A stretch of 64,000 bases of DNA from Arboricoccus pini (GCF_900187945.1 NZ_FYEH01000001.1:248001-312000); one strand, 5' to 3'. Shown: positions 41,983 to 51,520, counted from the stretch's first letter. A program made the numbers and translations. The notes: a model not told the origin generated them from the letters alone.

Positions 41983-43122
41983 ATGGTGGCGACTTCGGAA
42001 CGAGGCAGTAAGGCGCTCCAGGCGATCGAATCGAAGTTCAACCCACGTCAGGCGGCATCCGCTGGGCCCTCATCCAGGCAGCGCCCAGGCGGCACGGCAA
42101 CCTTGTCCTTCGGCTTCCTTCTCCTGCCGCATTTCACCCTCACGGCCTTTAGCGGGTTCGTCGACATGCTTCGTCTGTCTGGTGACCAGGGCGACAATAG
42201 TCGGCAGGTTCATTGCCGATGGAGCGTAATCGGTCCCACGCTTGCGCCGGTCGACGCGAGTTGCGGTGTCAAGATCACGCCCTTGGCGGAACTCGGGGAT
42301 CCGGCCCGATTTGACTATATCGTCGTCGTCGGAGGGCTCGTGCGTGGCCACGATTGTGTCGATCCCTCGATCGTCGAGTATCTTCGTCGCGCCGATCAAC
42401 TAGGCGTGACGCTCGTCGGCGTTTGTACCGGAACATTCGTGCTTGCCCGTGCCGGGCTGATGAACCAGCGCCGGTGCTGTGTGCATTGGTATCATCTCAA
42501 GGAATTCGCCGAGGCGTTCCCCGATGTGCAGCCGGTCGCCGACGAACTGTTCATCGTCGAAGAGGACCGCGTAACCTGCGCGGGCGGGACGGCGGTCATC
42601 GATCTCGCCGCCTATTTCATTCAGCAACATTGGGACAGCGGCCGGGCAATCAAAGGCAGCCGGCAATTGGTCATCGACTGGCCACGTGAACCCCGCCACA
42701 GCCAGATGCCGTTCGAGGAAGAGCGCTTCGATCTGAACGACGCCCGCTTGCGTAAGGCGGTCCAGTTCATGAACGAGAACCTAGGTGCGACGATCTGCAT
42801 GACGGATCTTGCCCGCAAGGCGAATATCAGCGTGCGGCAACTCGATCGTCGCTTCCGCAGTGTCCTTGGCATGAGTCCCGGGGCCTATCACAGGACGCTC
42901 AGATTGAAACGGGCAGCGTGGTTGATCAGCCAGACAACTCGCTCAATCACCCAGGTGGCGTTCGAGTGCGGCTTTGCCGACAGCTCGCATTTGTCGCGAG
43001 TCTTCCGGCAGGCCTACGGGCTTTCGCCTGGTCTCGTGCGCCGATCCCATCCTCGCGCCAACGAGGAACCTGCTTTTTCCCGTTCGGATCTCGTCGGATC
43101 GGGACCGTACCCCCCGCTTTGA
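41983..43122 (+). CDS. GlxA-family AraC-type transcriptional regulator
   Basis: A 379-residue regulator. Residues about 40-215 form a DJ-1/PfpI-like ligand domain with GVCTGTFVLARAGL in the nucleophile-elbow position and CVHWYHLKEFAEAFP. Residues about 250-345 hold two helix-turn-helix units (MTDLARKANISVRQLDRRF and ITQVAFECGFADSSHLSRVFRQ). Such regulators activate genes for betaine, carnitine, arginine or hydroxyproline catabolism. ATG at 41983 has GAGGAA upstream. It sits between, and probably controls, the leftward oxidase operon and the liv-type transporter operon. Confidence 0.92.
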   Translation: MVATSERGSKALQAIESKFNPRQAASAGPSSRQRPGGTATLSFGFLLLPHFTLTAFSGFVDMLRLSGDQGDNSRQVHCRWSVIGPTLAPVDASCGVKITPLAELGDPARFDYIVVVGGLVRGHDCVDPSIVEYLRRADQLGVTLVGVCTGTFVLARAGLMNQRRCCVHWYHLKEFAEAFPDVQPVADELFIVEEDRVTCAGGTAVIDLAAYFIQQHWDSGRAIKGSRQLVIDWPREPRHSQMPFEEERFDLNDARLRKAVQFMNENLGATICMTDLARKANISVRQLDRRFRSVLGMSPGAYHRTLRLKRAAWLISQTTRSITQVAFECGFADSSHLSRVFRQAYGLSPGLVRRSHPRANEEPAFSRSDLVGSGPYPPL

Positions 43123-43123
43123 T

Positions 43124-43141
43124 GGGCCCGCGGCCGGGCCC
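43124..43141. terminator. Shared hairpin between convergent genes
   Basis: GGGCCCG-CGGC-CGGGCCC is a perfect 7-bp stem occupying the whole gap between the regulator stop (43122) and the GMC gene stop (43142). It is well placed as a bidirectional terminator; T-runs are lacking. Confidence 0.55.
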
Positions 43142-44743
43142 TTAGTTGAGGATGAAATCGGCAGCCCGCTCGCCTATCATGATCGCGGGCGCGTTGGTGT
43201 TGCCGCTGATCAGGTTGGGCATGATTGAGGTGTCCGCGACCCAGAGATTGTCCAAGCCATGCAGCTTGAGGCGTTCATCCACCACACCAAGCGGATCTCG
43301 ACCCATGCGGCATGTGCCAGCAGGGTGATAGACGGTCTTGGCGTATTTGCGAATGAACGCCTCCAACTCCTGATCCGTCCGGACGTTCGATCCAGGTAGA
43401 AGCTCCTCCGTGATGAGGTCGGCCAGAGCCGGAGACGCCATGATCTCGCGCGTCACCCTCACGCCCCGGATCAGACCTTGAACATCCTCCGGATCCTCGA
43501 GAAAATGAGGGTCGACGATCGGGCGATCGTCCGGATTGGCGCTCCGGAGCCAAACCTCGCCTCGGGATCGTGGACGCAACAAGCCGGGATCGAGTGAGAT
43601 CCCGTGGCCTGGCAGCGGCGCGCGGTCGAAGTCGCCATTGATACCGGCTATGACATGAATCTGCATGTCCGGCCGGCCATCGCCGTCGGTATCGAAGAAG
43701 CCACCGGACTCGCAGATATTGGAGGTGAGGAGGCCTTGTTTGGTCAGCAGCCACTCTAGTCCATGCCGGATCTTCTTGAGGCCTTTGTCATGCCCCACCA
43801 TGCTGATCGGATCTCTCAGCCGGCCGGTCACGTGCACCTCGATGTGATCTTGCATATTCTTGCCGACGCCGGGAAGGTCGATGCGCACCGGAATGCCGTG
43901 TTGCCGAAGGTGATCGGCGGGCCCGATGCCGGACAACATCAGGATCTTGGGGGAGACGAGCGCGCCTGCCGAGAGCACCACGCCAGCATTGGCGCGATAC
44001 TCCCGCTCGGTGCCATCCGGCAAACGACAGACCGCACCGACAGCGCGTTCGTTCTCGACAATGAGGCGGGCCACGGGACTGCGCAGCTTGAGCGTCAGCT
44101 TCTTGCTACCACGTACACGCGAGAGATGGGACACGACCGTACTGGCGCGCTTTCCGCCACGTGTCGTCGTCTGGTAGTAGCCGACGCCACTTTGGCCATG
44201 CACATTGCCGCGCGGCATCGGCTGGTTGAAATCGTGATTATATTCGAATCCGGCCTGCTGCGCGGCCCGCACGAAGGCCTGGGCCAACGGGTGCTTGAAG
44301 GGCATGTCGGTGACCGGAAGGGGCCCCTTGGTGCCATGATGCGCACCAGCCAGCCGGGTATTGTTCTCCGTATTGACGAAGTAAGGCAACACGTCTTTCC
44401 AAGCCCAGCCCTTATTCCCTAGGCTTTCCCATGTATCGTAATCTTCCGGTTGGCCGCGAATATAGACCATTCCATTAATGGAACTTCCACCGCCGAGCGT
44501 ATGGCCTGTCGGAATGAACATCGTTCGTCCGCCCGCCGCGGCCTGGCTGGAGGTCTCGTGCACCAGCGCGCGATCGGTCGAGATCAGCTTGAACAGGCCG
44601 GCAGGCGCCTGAACCATGATCGAGCGGTCGTGCTTCCCGGCCTCAAGGACCAGGACGCTATGGCCGGCTTCCACGAGTCGCGTTGCCACCACCGTGCCAG
44701 CCGACCCGCTGCCGACAACGATATAGTCGTAAGTCGCGGCCAT
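43142..44743 (-). CDS. GMC-family oxidoreductase, choline-dehydrogenase-like
   Basis: A 533-residue FAD enzyme. YIVVGSGSAGTVVATRL is the ADP-binding motif, HTLGGGSSINGMVYIRG the family signature 1, and SAGALVSPKILMLSGIGP signature 2. YHPAGTCRMG plus NTNAPAIMIGERAAD carry the active-site His/Asn. It oxidises an alcohol, probably to an aldehyde. ATG at 44743 has AGGAAG upstream; the frame's upstream part is noise over livF. It ends a leftward livKHMGF operon, suggesting the transported compound or its product is an alcohol. Confidence 0.92.
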   Translation of the reverse strand: MAATYDYIVVGSGSAGTVVATRLVEAGHSVLVLEAGKHDRSIMVQAPAGLFKLISTDRALVHETSSQAAAGGRTMFIPTGHTLGGGSSINGMVYIRGQPEDYDTWESLGNKGWAWKDVLPYFVNTENNTRLAGAHHGTKGPLPVTDMPFKHPLAQAFVRAAQQAGFEYNHDFNQPMPRGNVHGQSGVGYYQTTTRGGKRASTVVSHLSRVRGSKKLTLKLRSPVARLIVENERAVGAVCRLPDGTEREYRANAGVVLSAGALVSPKILMLSGIGPADHLRQHGIPVRIDLPGVGKNMQDHIEVHVTGRLRDPISMVGHDKGLKKIRHGLEWLLTKQGLLTSNICESGGFFDTDGDGRPDMQIHVIAGINGDFDRAPLPGHGISLDPGLLRPRSRGEVWLRSANPDDRPIVDPHFLEDPEDVQGLIRGVRVTREIMASPALADLITEELLPGSNVRTDQELEAFIRKYAKTVYHPAGTCRMGRDPLGVVDERLKLHGLDNLWVADTSIMPNLISGNTNAPAIMIGERAADFILN

Positions 44744-44789
44744 GTTCACTTCCTGTAAATGCCTTCGTGGGGCCACGTTCGATATCGGC

Positions 44790-45497
44790 TCAGTGCCCGA
44801 GATAGACACGCCGGATGTCTTCATTGCGCATGAGTTCCGATGCCTTCCCCGCGAGGACGAGGCTGCCGAGATCGAGGACATAGCCGATATTGGAAACACT
44901 GAGCGCCAGGGCGGCGTTCTGCTCGACGAGAAGCACGCCCAGCCCCTCTTCCTCGACAAGCTTTGCCACGGTTGCGATCAAATGCTGCTCGATGAGCGGG
45001 GCAAGGCCGATCGAGGGCTCGTCCAGGAGCAACATTTTCGGATTCGACATCAAGGCACGCCCAAAGGCCAGCATCTGCTGCTCGCCGCCGCTGAGATTGC
45101 GGGCCAGCAACTTCATCTTGTCCTTGAGTACGGGAAAGTAGTGAAACGTCTTATCCAGGTCGGCCGTGACACGGCCTCGATCGCGACGCGTATAAGCGCC
45201 CATCATCAGATTGTCATAGACGGTCATACGGGGAAACAATTCGCGCCCCTCGGGCACGTGAGCGAGCCCGTATCGGAAGACCTCGGCACACGTTCGACCA
45301 CTGATGACCTCGCCCATGAAGCGGATCTTGCCACCTGACGTCGGCAGGAGGCCGGATATCGCCTTCAAGGTCGTCGTCTTGCCAGCACCATTGCTGCCGA
45401 TGATCGTCGTGATCTGCTTTTGGCCAGCCGTGATGGAAAGCTGCCGCACGGCCGTCTTCGGGCCGTAGGAGATTGTCACCTCGTCGAGCTCAAGCAT
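44790..45497 (-). CDS. livF: Branched-chain amino acid-type ABC transporter ATPase LivF
   Basis: A 235-residue ABC ATPase. Walker A GSNGAGKTT, signature LSGGEQQML, Walker B MLLLDEPSIGLAP and the LivF-typical HVPEGRELFPRMTVYDNL are intact. It overlaps livG by 8 bases. It energises import with LivG, with LivH/LivM as channel. Confidence 0.95.
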   Translation of the reverse strand: MLELDEVTISYGPKTAVRQLSITAGQKQITTIIGSNGAGKTTTLKAISGLLPTSGGKIRFMGEVISGRTCAEVFRYGLAHVPEGRELFPRMTVYDNLMMGAYTRRDRGRVTADLDKTFHYFPVLKDKMKLLARNLSGGEQQMLAFGRALMSNPKMLLLDEPSIGLAPLIEQHLIATVAKLVEEEGLGVLLVEQNAALALSVSNIGYVLDLGSLVLAGKASELMRNEDIRRVYLGH

Positions 45498-46218
45498 CAG
45501 CCTTGCCCCAGTTGCCGAGATAAGCCTCGATCAACCTTTCATCCTTGACGATGTCGTCGGGCGTTCCCTCCGCGATCTTTTCGCCGAAATTGATCGCGGT
45601 GATCCGATCGCAGATGCTAAGGACGGACTTGATATCATGCTCGACAAGCAGGATCGTCGTTCCTCCGTCCCTGACGCTACGGATCTTCTTGACGGTCTCG
45701 GCTTTTTCGGTCGGATTGAGGCCAGCCAGTGGCTCGTCGAGCAACAGCATGTGCGGGCTCGTCGCAAGAGCGGTGGCGATCGAGAGCAGGCGCTGCGATC
45801 CTGCAGGTAAAAGGGCGGCTTTGGTGTCGTGGTAACTGGTCAGGTCCATCATGTCCAAAAGCTCCTGGACGCGGGCGGAGGATGAGACCGAAGAGCCGGC
45901 GGGGCGACGATGCAGGCCCATGCGCACGTTCTCGGCTACACTCATTTCCGGATAGACGCTGGTCAGTTGGAAGGTCCGCACTAAGCCCAGACGGGCAATT
46001 GCATGCGCCTTGAGGCCCGTGATGACGCGCTCGCGAAATCGCACTTGGCCCGCCGTCGGCGACAGGAACCCGCTGACGAGGTTGAACAAGGTGGTCTTGC
46101 CGGAACCATTCGGGCCAATCAGGCCGTGGACCTGCCCGGCGGCCACGTCGAAGCTTACAGACTTGATGGCCGCGAGCTTGCCGAAGCTTTTTTGAAGTGC
46201 GTCGATCTGCAAGAGCAT
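45490..46218 (-). CDS. livG: Branched-chain amino acid-type ABC transporter ATPase LivG
   Basis: A 242-residue ABC ATPase. Walker A GPNGSGKTT, LARLGLVRTFQLTSVYPEMSVAENV (LivG-type Q-loop) and Walker B MLLLDEPLAGLNPTE are visible. The signature is unusual: LLPAGSQRLLSIATAL stands where LSxGxQ is expected, with PAGSQ replacing SGGxQ. It begins one base after the livM stop. Confidence 0.94.
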   Translation of the reverse strand: MLLQIDALQKSFGKLAAIKSVSFDVAAGQVHGLIGPNGSGKTTLFNLVSGFLSPTAGQVRFRERVITGLKAHAIARLGLVRTFQLTSVYPEMSVAENVRMGLHRRPAGSSVSSSARVQELLDMMDLTSYHDTKAALLPAGSQRLLSIATALATSPHMLLLDEPLAGLNPTEKAETVKKIRSVRDGGTTILLVEHDIKSVLSICDRITAINFGEKIAEGTPDDIVKDERLIEAYLGNWGKADA

Positions 46219-46219
46219 G

Positions 46220-47263
46220 TCAGACCCCGCGTCCAGGCCGGCGACGTGTCAGGAGCGATCTTTGGACGCGAAGCCGTCGATCGATGAGGGTCTCGAGGCC
46301 GCCGGGTGATAGCAACAGGACAGCTACTACCGTTACGCCCCAAAGAAGTGGGATCAGTTCCGCCTGATTGCGGGACGCTTCTTCCAGGACGGTCAGGCAT
46401 AGGAGGCCAAGCAACGGGCCATAGAAGGTGCTCGTGCCGCCGACAATAGCTGCCGCCACGATCTTGAACATCACGCCGGGGCCGAAATCAGGCGGATTGA
46501 TGATTCCGTTATAGGCAGCGAACAGGACGCCGGCCACGCCTGCGATCCCGGCACCGACGACGAAGGCCAGAATCCTGAAGCCCTGCGTGTTGATTCCGAT
46601 TGATTCCGAGAGGTCCTCATTTCCGGCGACAGCGCGCATGATGGCGCCGATCTTTGAGCGATCGATGAGGTAGAGAATGAGGCCCAGGACAACCGCGAGG
46701 CAAAGAACCAGTTCGTAATAACGCGCCGGCTCGGACAGGTTCAGTCCGAGAAGTGAGCCTGGTCGAGGAATGAAGGCGATACCGTTCGGGCCACCGGTGA
46801 TCGTGTCGAACTGCACGAAGCACTGGTTGATCGCCTCGCTGGCCGCGAAGGTGATCAGGAAGAAGTAATGCTGGCGCGTCCGCAGGACCGGAAAGGCCAG
46901 GGCGAGGGCTACGGCGCCAGCGACGCAGGGGCCGGCCAGCAGGGCCAGCCAGAACGACCAGGGCGGCGTCGCCGTTGTCATGAGCGCCATCGTGTAGGCG
47001 CTCAGGCCCATGAAGGCCACATGGGCGAACGACCAGCCACCCGTCGTCGTGATCAGCCGATAGCTCATGACCAGGATGGCGTTGATCATGAAGATGACGA
47101 GCACGCTCCGGCCGTAGTCGTTCAAGAAGCTTGGCGCGACGCACAAGGCCATCAGACCCAGGATCGTGACGACCACGCCGATGAGAGAGCGCATCAGAAC
47201 GCTACCCTCATGCATGGAAGATCCCTCGGAAGCGGTCGCGCCAAGCCCTGCTTCCTTCCTCAT
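46220..47263 (-). CDS. livM: Branched-chain amino acid-type ABC transporter permease LivM
   Basis: A 347-residue permease with about nine to ten hydrophobic segments. GGWSFAHVAFMGLSAYTMAL and the cytoplasmic loop AGNEDLSESIGINTQGFRILAFVVGAGIAGVAG are LivM hallmarks. It overlaps livH by four bases (ATGA). The C-terminal basic tail (RRLRVQRSLLTRRR) is cytoplasmic. Confidence 0.94.
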   Translation of the reverse strand: MRKEAGLGATASEGSSMHEGSVLMRSLIGVVVTILGLMALCVAPSFLNDYGRSVLVIFMINAILVMSYRLITTTGGWSFAHVAFMGLSAYTMALMTTATPPWSFWLALLAGPCVAGAVALALAFPVLRTRQHYFFLITFAASEAINQCFVQFDTITGGPNGIAFIPRPGSLLGLNLSEPARYYELVLCLAVVLGLILYLIDRSKIGAIMRAVAGNEDLSESIGINTQGFRILAFVVGAGIAGVAGVLFAAYNGIINPPDFGPGVMFKIVAAAIVGGTSTFYGPLLGLLCLTVLEEASRNQAELIPLLWGVTVVAVLLLSPGGLETLIDRRLRVQRSLLTRRRPGRGV

Positions 47264-48123
47264 TCCCTTACTCCAAGCAGCCCGTTCGGGCGGAAGGCCA
47301 GGATCAAGATCATGATCAGCGCGTCGATCATGGCGGAGAACTGGCCATGATTGGTGACGGTGAGCACCGTGTCCAGCGCGCCGAAGACGACGGAGGCCAA
47401 AGCCGCGCCCGGCAGGCTGCCAATCCCGCCGACGATGATGATGATGAATGAGCGCCAGATGGCGTCACCGCCCATGAACGGGTTGATGTTTAATGTTCCG
47501 GCCATCAGGACGCCGGAGGTGGCGGCAAGAGCGCAGCCCAGGAACATAGTGATCGATTCGATGCGTGGGATATCAACGCCTTGGAGGAGCGCGCCGGATC
47601 GGTTCTGTGCGGTAGCACGGATCGCCCGCCCCAGATTCGTCCGCAACAGGAACCAGCCAAGCAGCGTCACCACAGCGAGCGTCACGCCGCAAATCACGAG
47701 ACGCTGAATGGGCAGGATAACAGTGCCGATTCGCACGATGCCCGGGAACAGCGGGATGATGGTCTTGCCGATCGGCCCCGCGACCTCGATCATCACGACC
47801 TGCAGGACATAGGAAAGGCCGAGTGTCGCCATGAAGATCGAGAAGGTGTTGCCTTGCAGGCGGCTGATCACGGTCTTTTGCAGGATCACGCCGAGGAGCC
47901 CGATCACGGTCATGGCCACAACGAGCGCGATGATGAAGATGAGGACCGATGGGATCGTGCCGCGGAGAAGTGAGTTGATCGCCCAGATCGTATAGGCGCC
48001 CAACATATACATTTCACCATGCGTGTAGTTGATCACACGCATGGTGCCGAAGATCAGCGCGAGTCCGATTGAAAAGGAAAGGTAGAACGCGCTGAGGAAA
48101 AAGATGTTTGCAACGATTTGCAC
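47260..48123 (-). CDS. livH: Branched-chain amino acid-type ABC transporter permease LivH
   Basis: A 287-residue permease with about eight hydrophobic segments. LALIFGTMRVINYTHGEMYMLGAY near the N terminus and RATAQNRSGALLQGVDIPRIESITMFLGCALAATSG are the LivH signatures. It follows livK by about 40 bases and is coupled to livM. Confidence 0.94.
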   Translation of the reverse strand: MQIVANIFFLSAFYLSFSIGLALIFGTMRVINYTHGEMYMLGAYTIWAINSLLRGTIPSVLIFIIALVVAMTVIGLLGVILQKTVISRLQGNTFSIFMATLGLSYVLQVVMIEVAGPIGKTIIPLFPGIVRIGTVILPIQRLVICGVTLAVVTLLGWFLLRTNLGRAIRATAQNRSGALLQGVDIPRIESITMFLGCALAATSGVLMAGTLNINPFMGGDAIWRSFIIIIVGGIGSLPGAALASVVFGALDTVLTVTNHGQFSAMIDALIMILILAFRPNGLLGVRE

Positions 48124-48164
48124 CGAGATCTCCGGACGGGGCGACCTGCCGAATTCAGAAGCGC

Positions 48165-49460
48165 TTAATTCTGCGCAAAAATCTGGCCGCCCGCTTTTAG
48201 CGTCGGGAGAGCTTTATCCTTGTTCATTGCCCACCAGGCACTCGTGTCGATCGTCTTGTCGGCGACCACGTTGCCTGCCTGATCGGTTTTGTACATGATC
48301 ATCGGAGTCAGGAGGTGATGGTTGACGCCGAAGATCTCCTCGCCGCTCCACTTCGAATCGCCGAAGATCGGGTGTGCTACGGTTTCCAAGCCATAAAGCG
48401 TGTCTTTGACAATAGAGGGGTCGGCGCTCTTGGCGGCCGCCCATCCTGCCTCAAGCGTCGCCGCCGTCGCATAGGCGATCGACGCCCAAGGGCTCCATTG
48501 GCCGATGCCGAAGCGCTCGATGTAGTTTTTGTAGAAGGTGTTGACTCGGGGGCTGATTGTCGGCTCCGAGCCGTCGATGACAGGGCTGCTGTAGAGCCTG
48601 CCTGCGGTCTCCGCGGCTAGGCCTTGTTCGATGAACAGCGGCATGTCCCATAACTCGCTGCCAAAGATACCGGTGAAGCCGAGCTGCGTTGCCGTCGAGA
48701 CCATCAGGGCCTTGGTGGGCCCCTCGAAGCCGAGCTCGAAGATCAAGTCCGGATTTTGCGCGATGACAGGCGTCAAAAGTCCCAGCATGTCGCTGGAAGC
48801 CGACGGATTGTAGCTTTCGTTGTAGACGATCTGCACACGGTCGGCGTAAGGCGCCACACCGGCCTCCATGTAGGTCTTTCCGGCCTTTCCGAACGAGGTA
48901 TCGTTCGTCAAAATAGCGACCCTCTTAACTTCCGGATGCTGCGCCAGCATGTGGCTCATGATGACCATGTTGGCCAGCGGCGAACCGCTAACGCCGCCCA
49001 TGAGGAAGGGAAACTCCTTGCTGACGTAGCCGGCGCCATAGGCGATCGACAGTACCTTTTGCTCGTTCGTCAAAGTCGCGATGGCACGCCGACAAGCGGG
49101 CGTATAGGTCTGGAGGACGTATTTGCAGCCGTCTTCGAGAATGGCGCGCCGAGCTGCCTTGAGCTCCTCGCCGGCCGTGTAGCAGGCATTGTCGTAACCT
49201 CGGACATCGAGCTTGACCCGCTGGCCGCCGATGTTGACACCACCGGCAGCATTCAATTCCTCGGCCCACATCTGGACGCCCCGGGTCACGGGCAGGCCCA
49301 CAACGGCGCAATCCTTGATCTGCGGGTTGATGACGCCGATTTTCAATGCTTCCGTATCAGCCAGGGCGGGCGTGAGCCTAACACTGCCGGTGGCCAGGGC
49401 TGCGCCGCCCAAGCCCGCCAGTAGGGATCGTCTCTTGATGTACATCGGCGGCTCGCTCAT
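48165..49460 (-). CDS. Periplasmic substrate-binding protein, LivK/amide-binding type
   Basis: A 431-residue type I periplasmic binding protein. KRRSLLAGLGGAALATG near the N terminus is a twin-arginine-like signal with cleavage near LADTE. The mature protein starts LKIGVINPQIKD. It would capture the substrate of the LivHMGF system. The order livK-H-M-G-F plus GMC oxidoreductase indicates a dedicated uptake operon; the ligand may be an amino acid, amide or urea-like compound. ATG at 49460 or 49445 are both possible; the latter gives the more usual signal peptide. Confidence 0.92.
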   Translation of the reverse strand: MSEPPMYIKRRSLLAGLGGAALATGSVRLTPALADTEALKIGVINPQIKDCAVVGLPVTRGVQMWAEELNAAGGVNIGGQRVKLDVRGYDNACYTAGEELKAARRAILEDGCKYVLQTYTPACRRAIATLTNEQKVLSIAYGAGYVSKEFPFLMGGVSGSPLANMVIMSHMLAQHPEVKRVAILTNDTSFGKAGKTYMEAGVAPYADRVQIVYNESYNPSASSDMLGLLTPVIAQNPDLIFELGFEGPTKALMVSTATQLGFTGIFGSELWDMPLFIEQGLAAETAGRLYSSPVIDGSEPTISPRVNTFYKNYIERFGIGQWSPWASIAYATAATLEAGWAAAKSADPSIVKDTLYGLETVAHPIFGDSKWSGEEIFGVNHHLLTPMIMYKTDQAGNVVADKTIDTSAWWAMNKDKALPTLKAGGQIFAQN

Positions 49461-50728
49461 TGATCGAGGCCGCCGAACGTTCGGTCCGGTGGCCTGCTGC
49501 TATGGTCCTGAGATGGCCGCATCATGGAGGCTTCCTTCAAGATGGCGAGAGCCCGGCCTCCGCATTGGCGCGAAGTTTCCGAAGTTTGGCGTCCCTATCC
49601 GCGATCCTGCCTTTGGGGACGCCACCTGGACCTCCCACGGAATTTTTGTCCGATCCGAGTGCCTTGCGTTCCTCCAGCATGCCGCCGGGCGGTGAAGAGG
49701 CCGTCTCTACATGAGCCAATTAGCGATGCGTCGCTCGTCGCATATGGCGATGTCATGGTCGAATGGCATTGGCAGCACGCGCTTTGCGGTGGACTGGTTC
49801 TCGTTCAGCTGCTTCATTTCAAAGGCAAATTGAGGCAGGAAGTGGCGGCCGACGATGGATTTCCATCAGCCGTTCGGGGCATTGAGATCTGTGAAGCCGG
49901 TCAAGACTGTCCGGCGATGCAACTCGGGAACATGGCGGCAGGCAGCACGGCCACGACGAGCATAGCGTCAGTTTGCCGCTTTTAGTGTTTCGCATTGGGC
50001 ATCATGCGCTTCATCAACCTTTCGAAGAACGGCCGTTCGGTCACCACGCGATACGACCAAACGGCCGCAGCTTTCTCGGCCGCGCTGCCATGGCTGCCTC
50101 CGCCTATGGGGCGGATTTTTCCACGCGAGCTAGGATAGGTCACGAAAACGCGTGTGACGCGGTTGCGGTCAGCGGCCGACGATATTTGGAGAATACTTCA
50201 TCGATCCGTCCAAAATCGCCATGATGACAATATAGACCCAATCAATATGGTGTTATTCAAGGGGTTAAGCCTGGGCCAAACTTGCATCGATCAACCCGCA
50301 GAATTGACGCATGCGGGATACAAGGATGCGCCGGCGCTGTACCACCGATCCGTGGCCTGAGTACGGCTAAAGTCGATCCTGCCACCCAGATCTTTGTCGG
50401 CGTTACCCAGACGGGAAAGACACGCTCTCTGAAACACATCCAGCCAAACATAGGCGGATTTCGCAGGGATATAGCGTACATTAGTGTGTGCGGGAGCTAA
50501 TCCAACGAACGGAGCGCTGCCGCGCAGATGCGCAAGTTCGGCGCCAGCCTGACGAGGCGCTCGACAGGTGTCAGAAGCGTCGCATTGGATTCGCGGACGC
50601 GCTTCACAAGCAACTGACCCAAGCAGTGTTTCCGCAATGGGCACAAGTTGGTAAAATGTACGGCAAGTTGATGAAATAATCAGCAAGTCCCGGCTTCTGA
50701 AATTAATGCGAAAGCGCGCGCGACCGGC
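49461..50728. other. Long non-coding stretch between the liv and pxp operons
   Basis: Nearly 1.3 kb with only short, overlapping, composition-driven frames on both strands and no motif I recognise. GC content falls toward the right end. A GTCAC...GTGAC inverted repeat lies at 50139-50158. The stretch must contain the livK promoter and may represent decayed genes at the junction of two acquired clusters. Confidence 0.5.
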
Positions 50729-50774
50729 TTGACAAAAATTCCGGCAGAGTAAAGATATATCATCTATCATATGA
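50729..50774 (+). promoter_or_regulatory. Promoter and operator of the pxpA operon
   Basis: TTGACA at 50729-50734 is a perfect -35 hexamer; the -10 region falls in TAAAGATATAT at 50750-50760. Overlapping it is GATATATCATCTATCATATGAC (50754-50775). It contains two ATATCAT-like half sites similar to the perfect operator by the GntR gene, so a repressor bound here would block the -10/start region. If transcription starts near 50764, an ATG at 50771 would be almost leaderless. Confidence 0.6.
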
Positions 50775-50788
50775 CAAGGGGCGACGCC

Positions 50789-51520
50789 TTGGCTTCTATC
50801 AACTGCGATATGGGCGAGTCGTTCGGCATCTACCGCTTTGGCGATGACGCCGCCTGTCTCCCGTTTGTTACCCATGCCAATATCGCCTGCGGCTTTCATG
50901 CTTCTGACCCGGTCGTCATGCGTGCGACGGTGCGCGCCGCGAAGAACGCCGGCGTTAATATTGGCTCGCATCCAGGGCTTCCAGATCGCGAAGGTTTCGG
51001 GCGGCGCGCGATGCGTATGACGCGCGAGGAGGTTTCGGCGCTGGTGGTCTACCAGACGGGAGCGCTGCAGGCGTTCGCCATGGCCGAAGGTGCGAGCCTT
51101 TCACACATCAAGCCTCACGGCGCGCTGTTTGGCATGGCGCAGAATGACTACGGCGTGGCCGAGGGGATCGCCGATGCGGCGGAAGTCTTCGGCCTGCCGG
51201 TGATCGCCTATTCCGACTGTTGTATGTCGGAGGTGTTCACGCGCCGAGGCATCCCGTTCGTCTGCGAATTCTACGTCGATATCGACTATGGTGACGACGG
51301 CCGTCAGATCATTTCGCGCGATCATCCGGCGATTTCCGCCGCTGCCGTCGCTGAGAAAGTGCGGCGTGCTCTTCGCGAGGGCATGACGCGCTCCGTCTCG
51401 GGGCGCGACGTCCGCGTGGTTGCCGACTCAATCTGTGTTCACTCCGATACGCCCGGCGCAGTCGAGGTTGCCCGTGCGGTCTTCGAGACGCTTCGTGCCG
51501 AGGGGGCGTTGGCAGCCTGA
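50789..51520 (+). CDS. pxpA: PxpA/LamB-YcsF family lactam-hydrolysing subunit
   Basis: About 243 residues of the LamB/YcsF family, subunit A of ATP-dependent 5-oxoprolinase. INCDMGESFG, ANIACGFHASDP, GSHPGLPDREGFGRR and IKPHGALFG are in family order. The C-terminal EFYVDIDYGDDGR departs from the usual EVFADRxYxxDG. I prefer TTG at 50789, which has AAGGGG at 50776-50781 and gives the standard N terminus; ATG at 50771 adds six residues but lies within the operator. It is separated from pxpB/pxpC by six genes but shares their predicted operator, so it probably works with them. Confidence 0.9.
   Translation: MASINCDMGESFGIYRFGDDAACLPFVTHANIACGFHASDPVVMRATVRAAKNAGVNIGSHPGLPDREGFGRRAMRMTREEVSALVVYQTGALQAFAMAEGASLSHIKPHGALFGMAQNDYGVAEGIADAAEVFGLPVIAYSDCCMSEVFTRRGIPFVCEFYVDIDYGDDGRQIISRDHPAISAAAVAEKVRRALREGMTRSVSGRDVRVVADSICVHSDTPGAVEVARAVFETLRAEGALAA

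Noticed and set aside
49461-50728. Several 60-150 codon frames in the gap between the liv and pxp operons
   Set aside because: They overlap one another on both strands, lack ribosome-binding sites and show no family resemblance.
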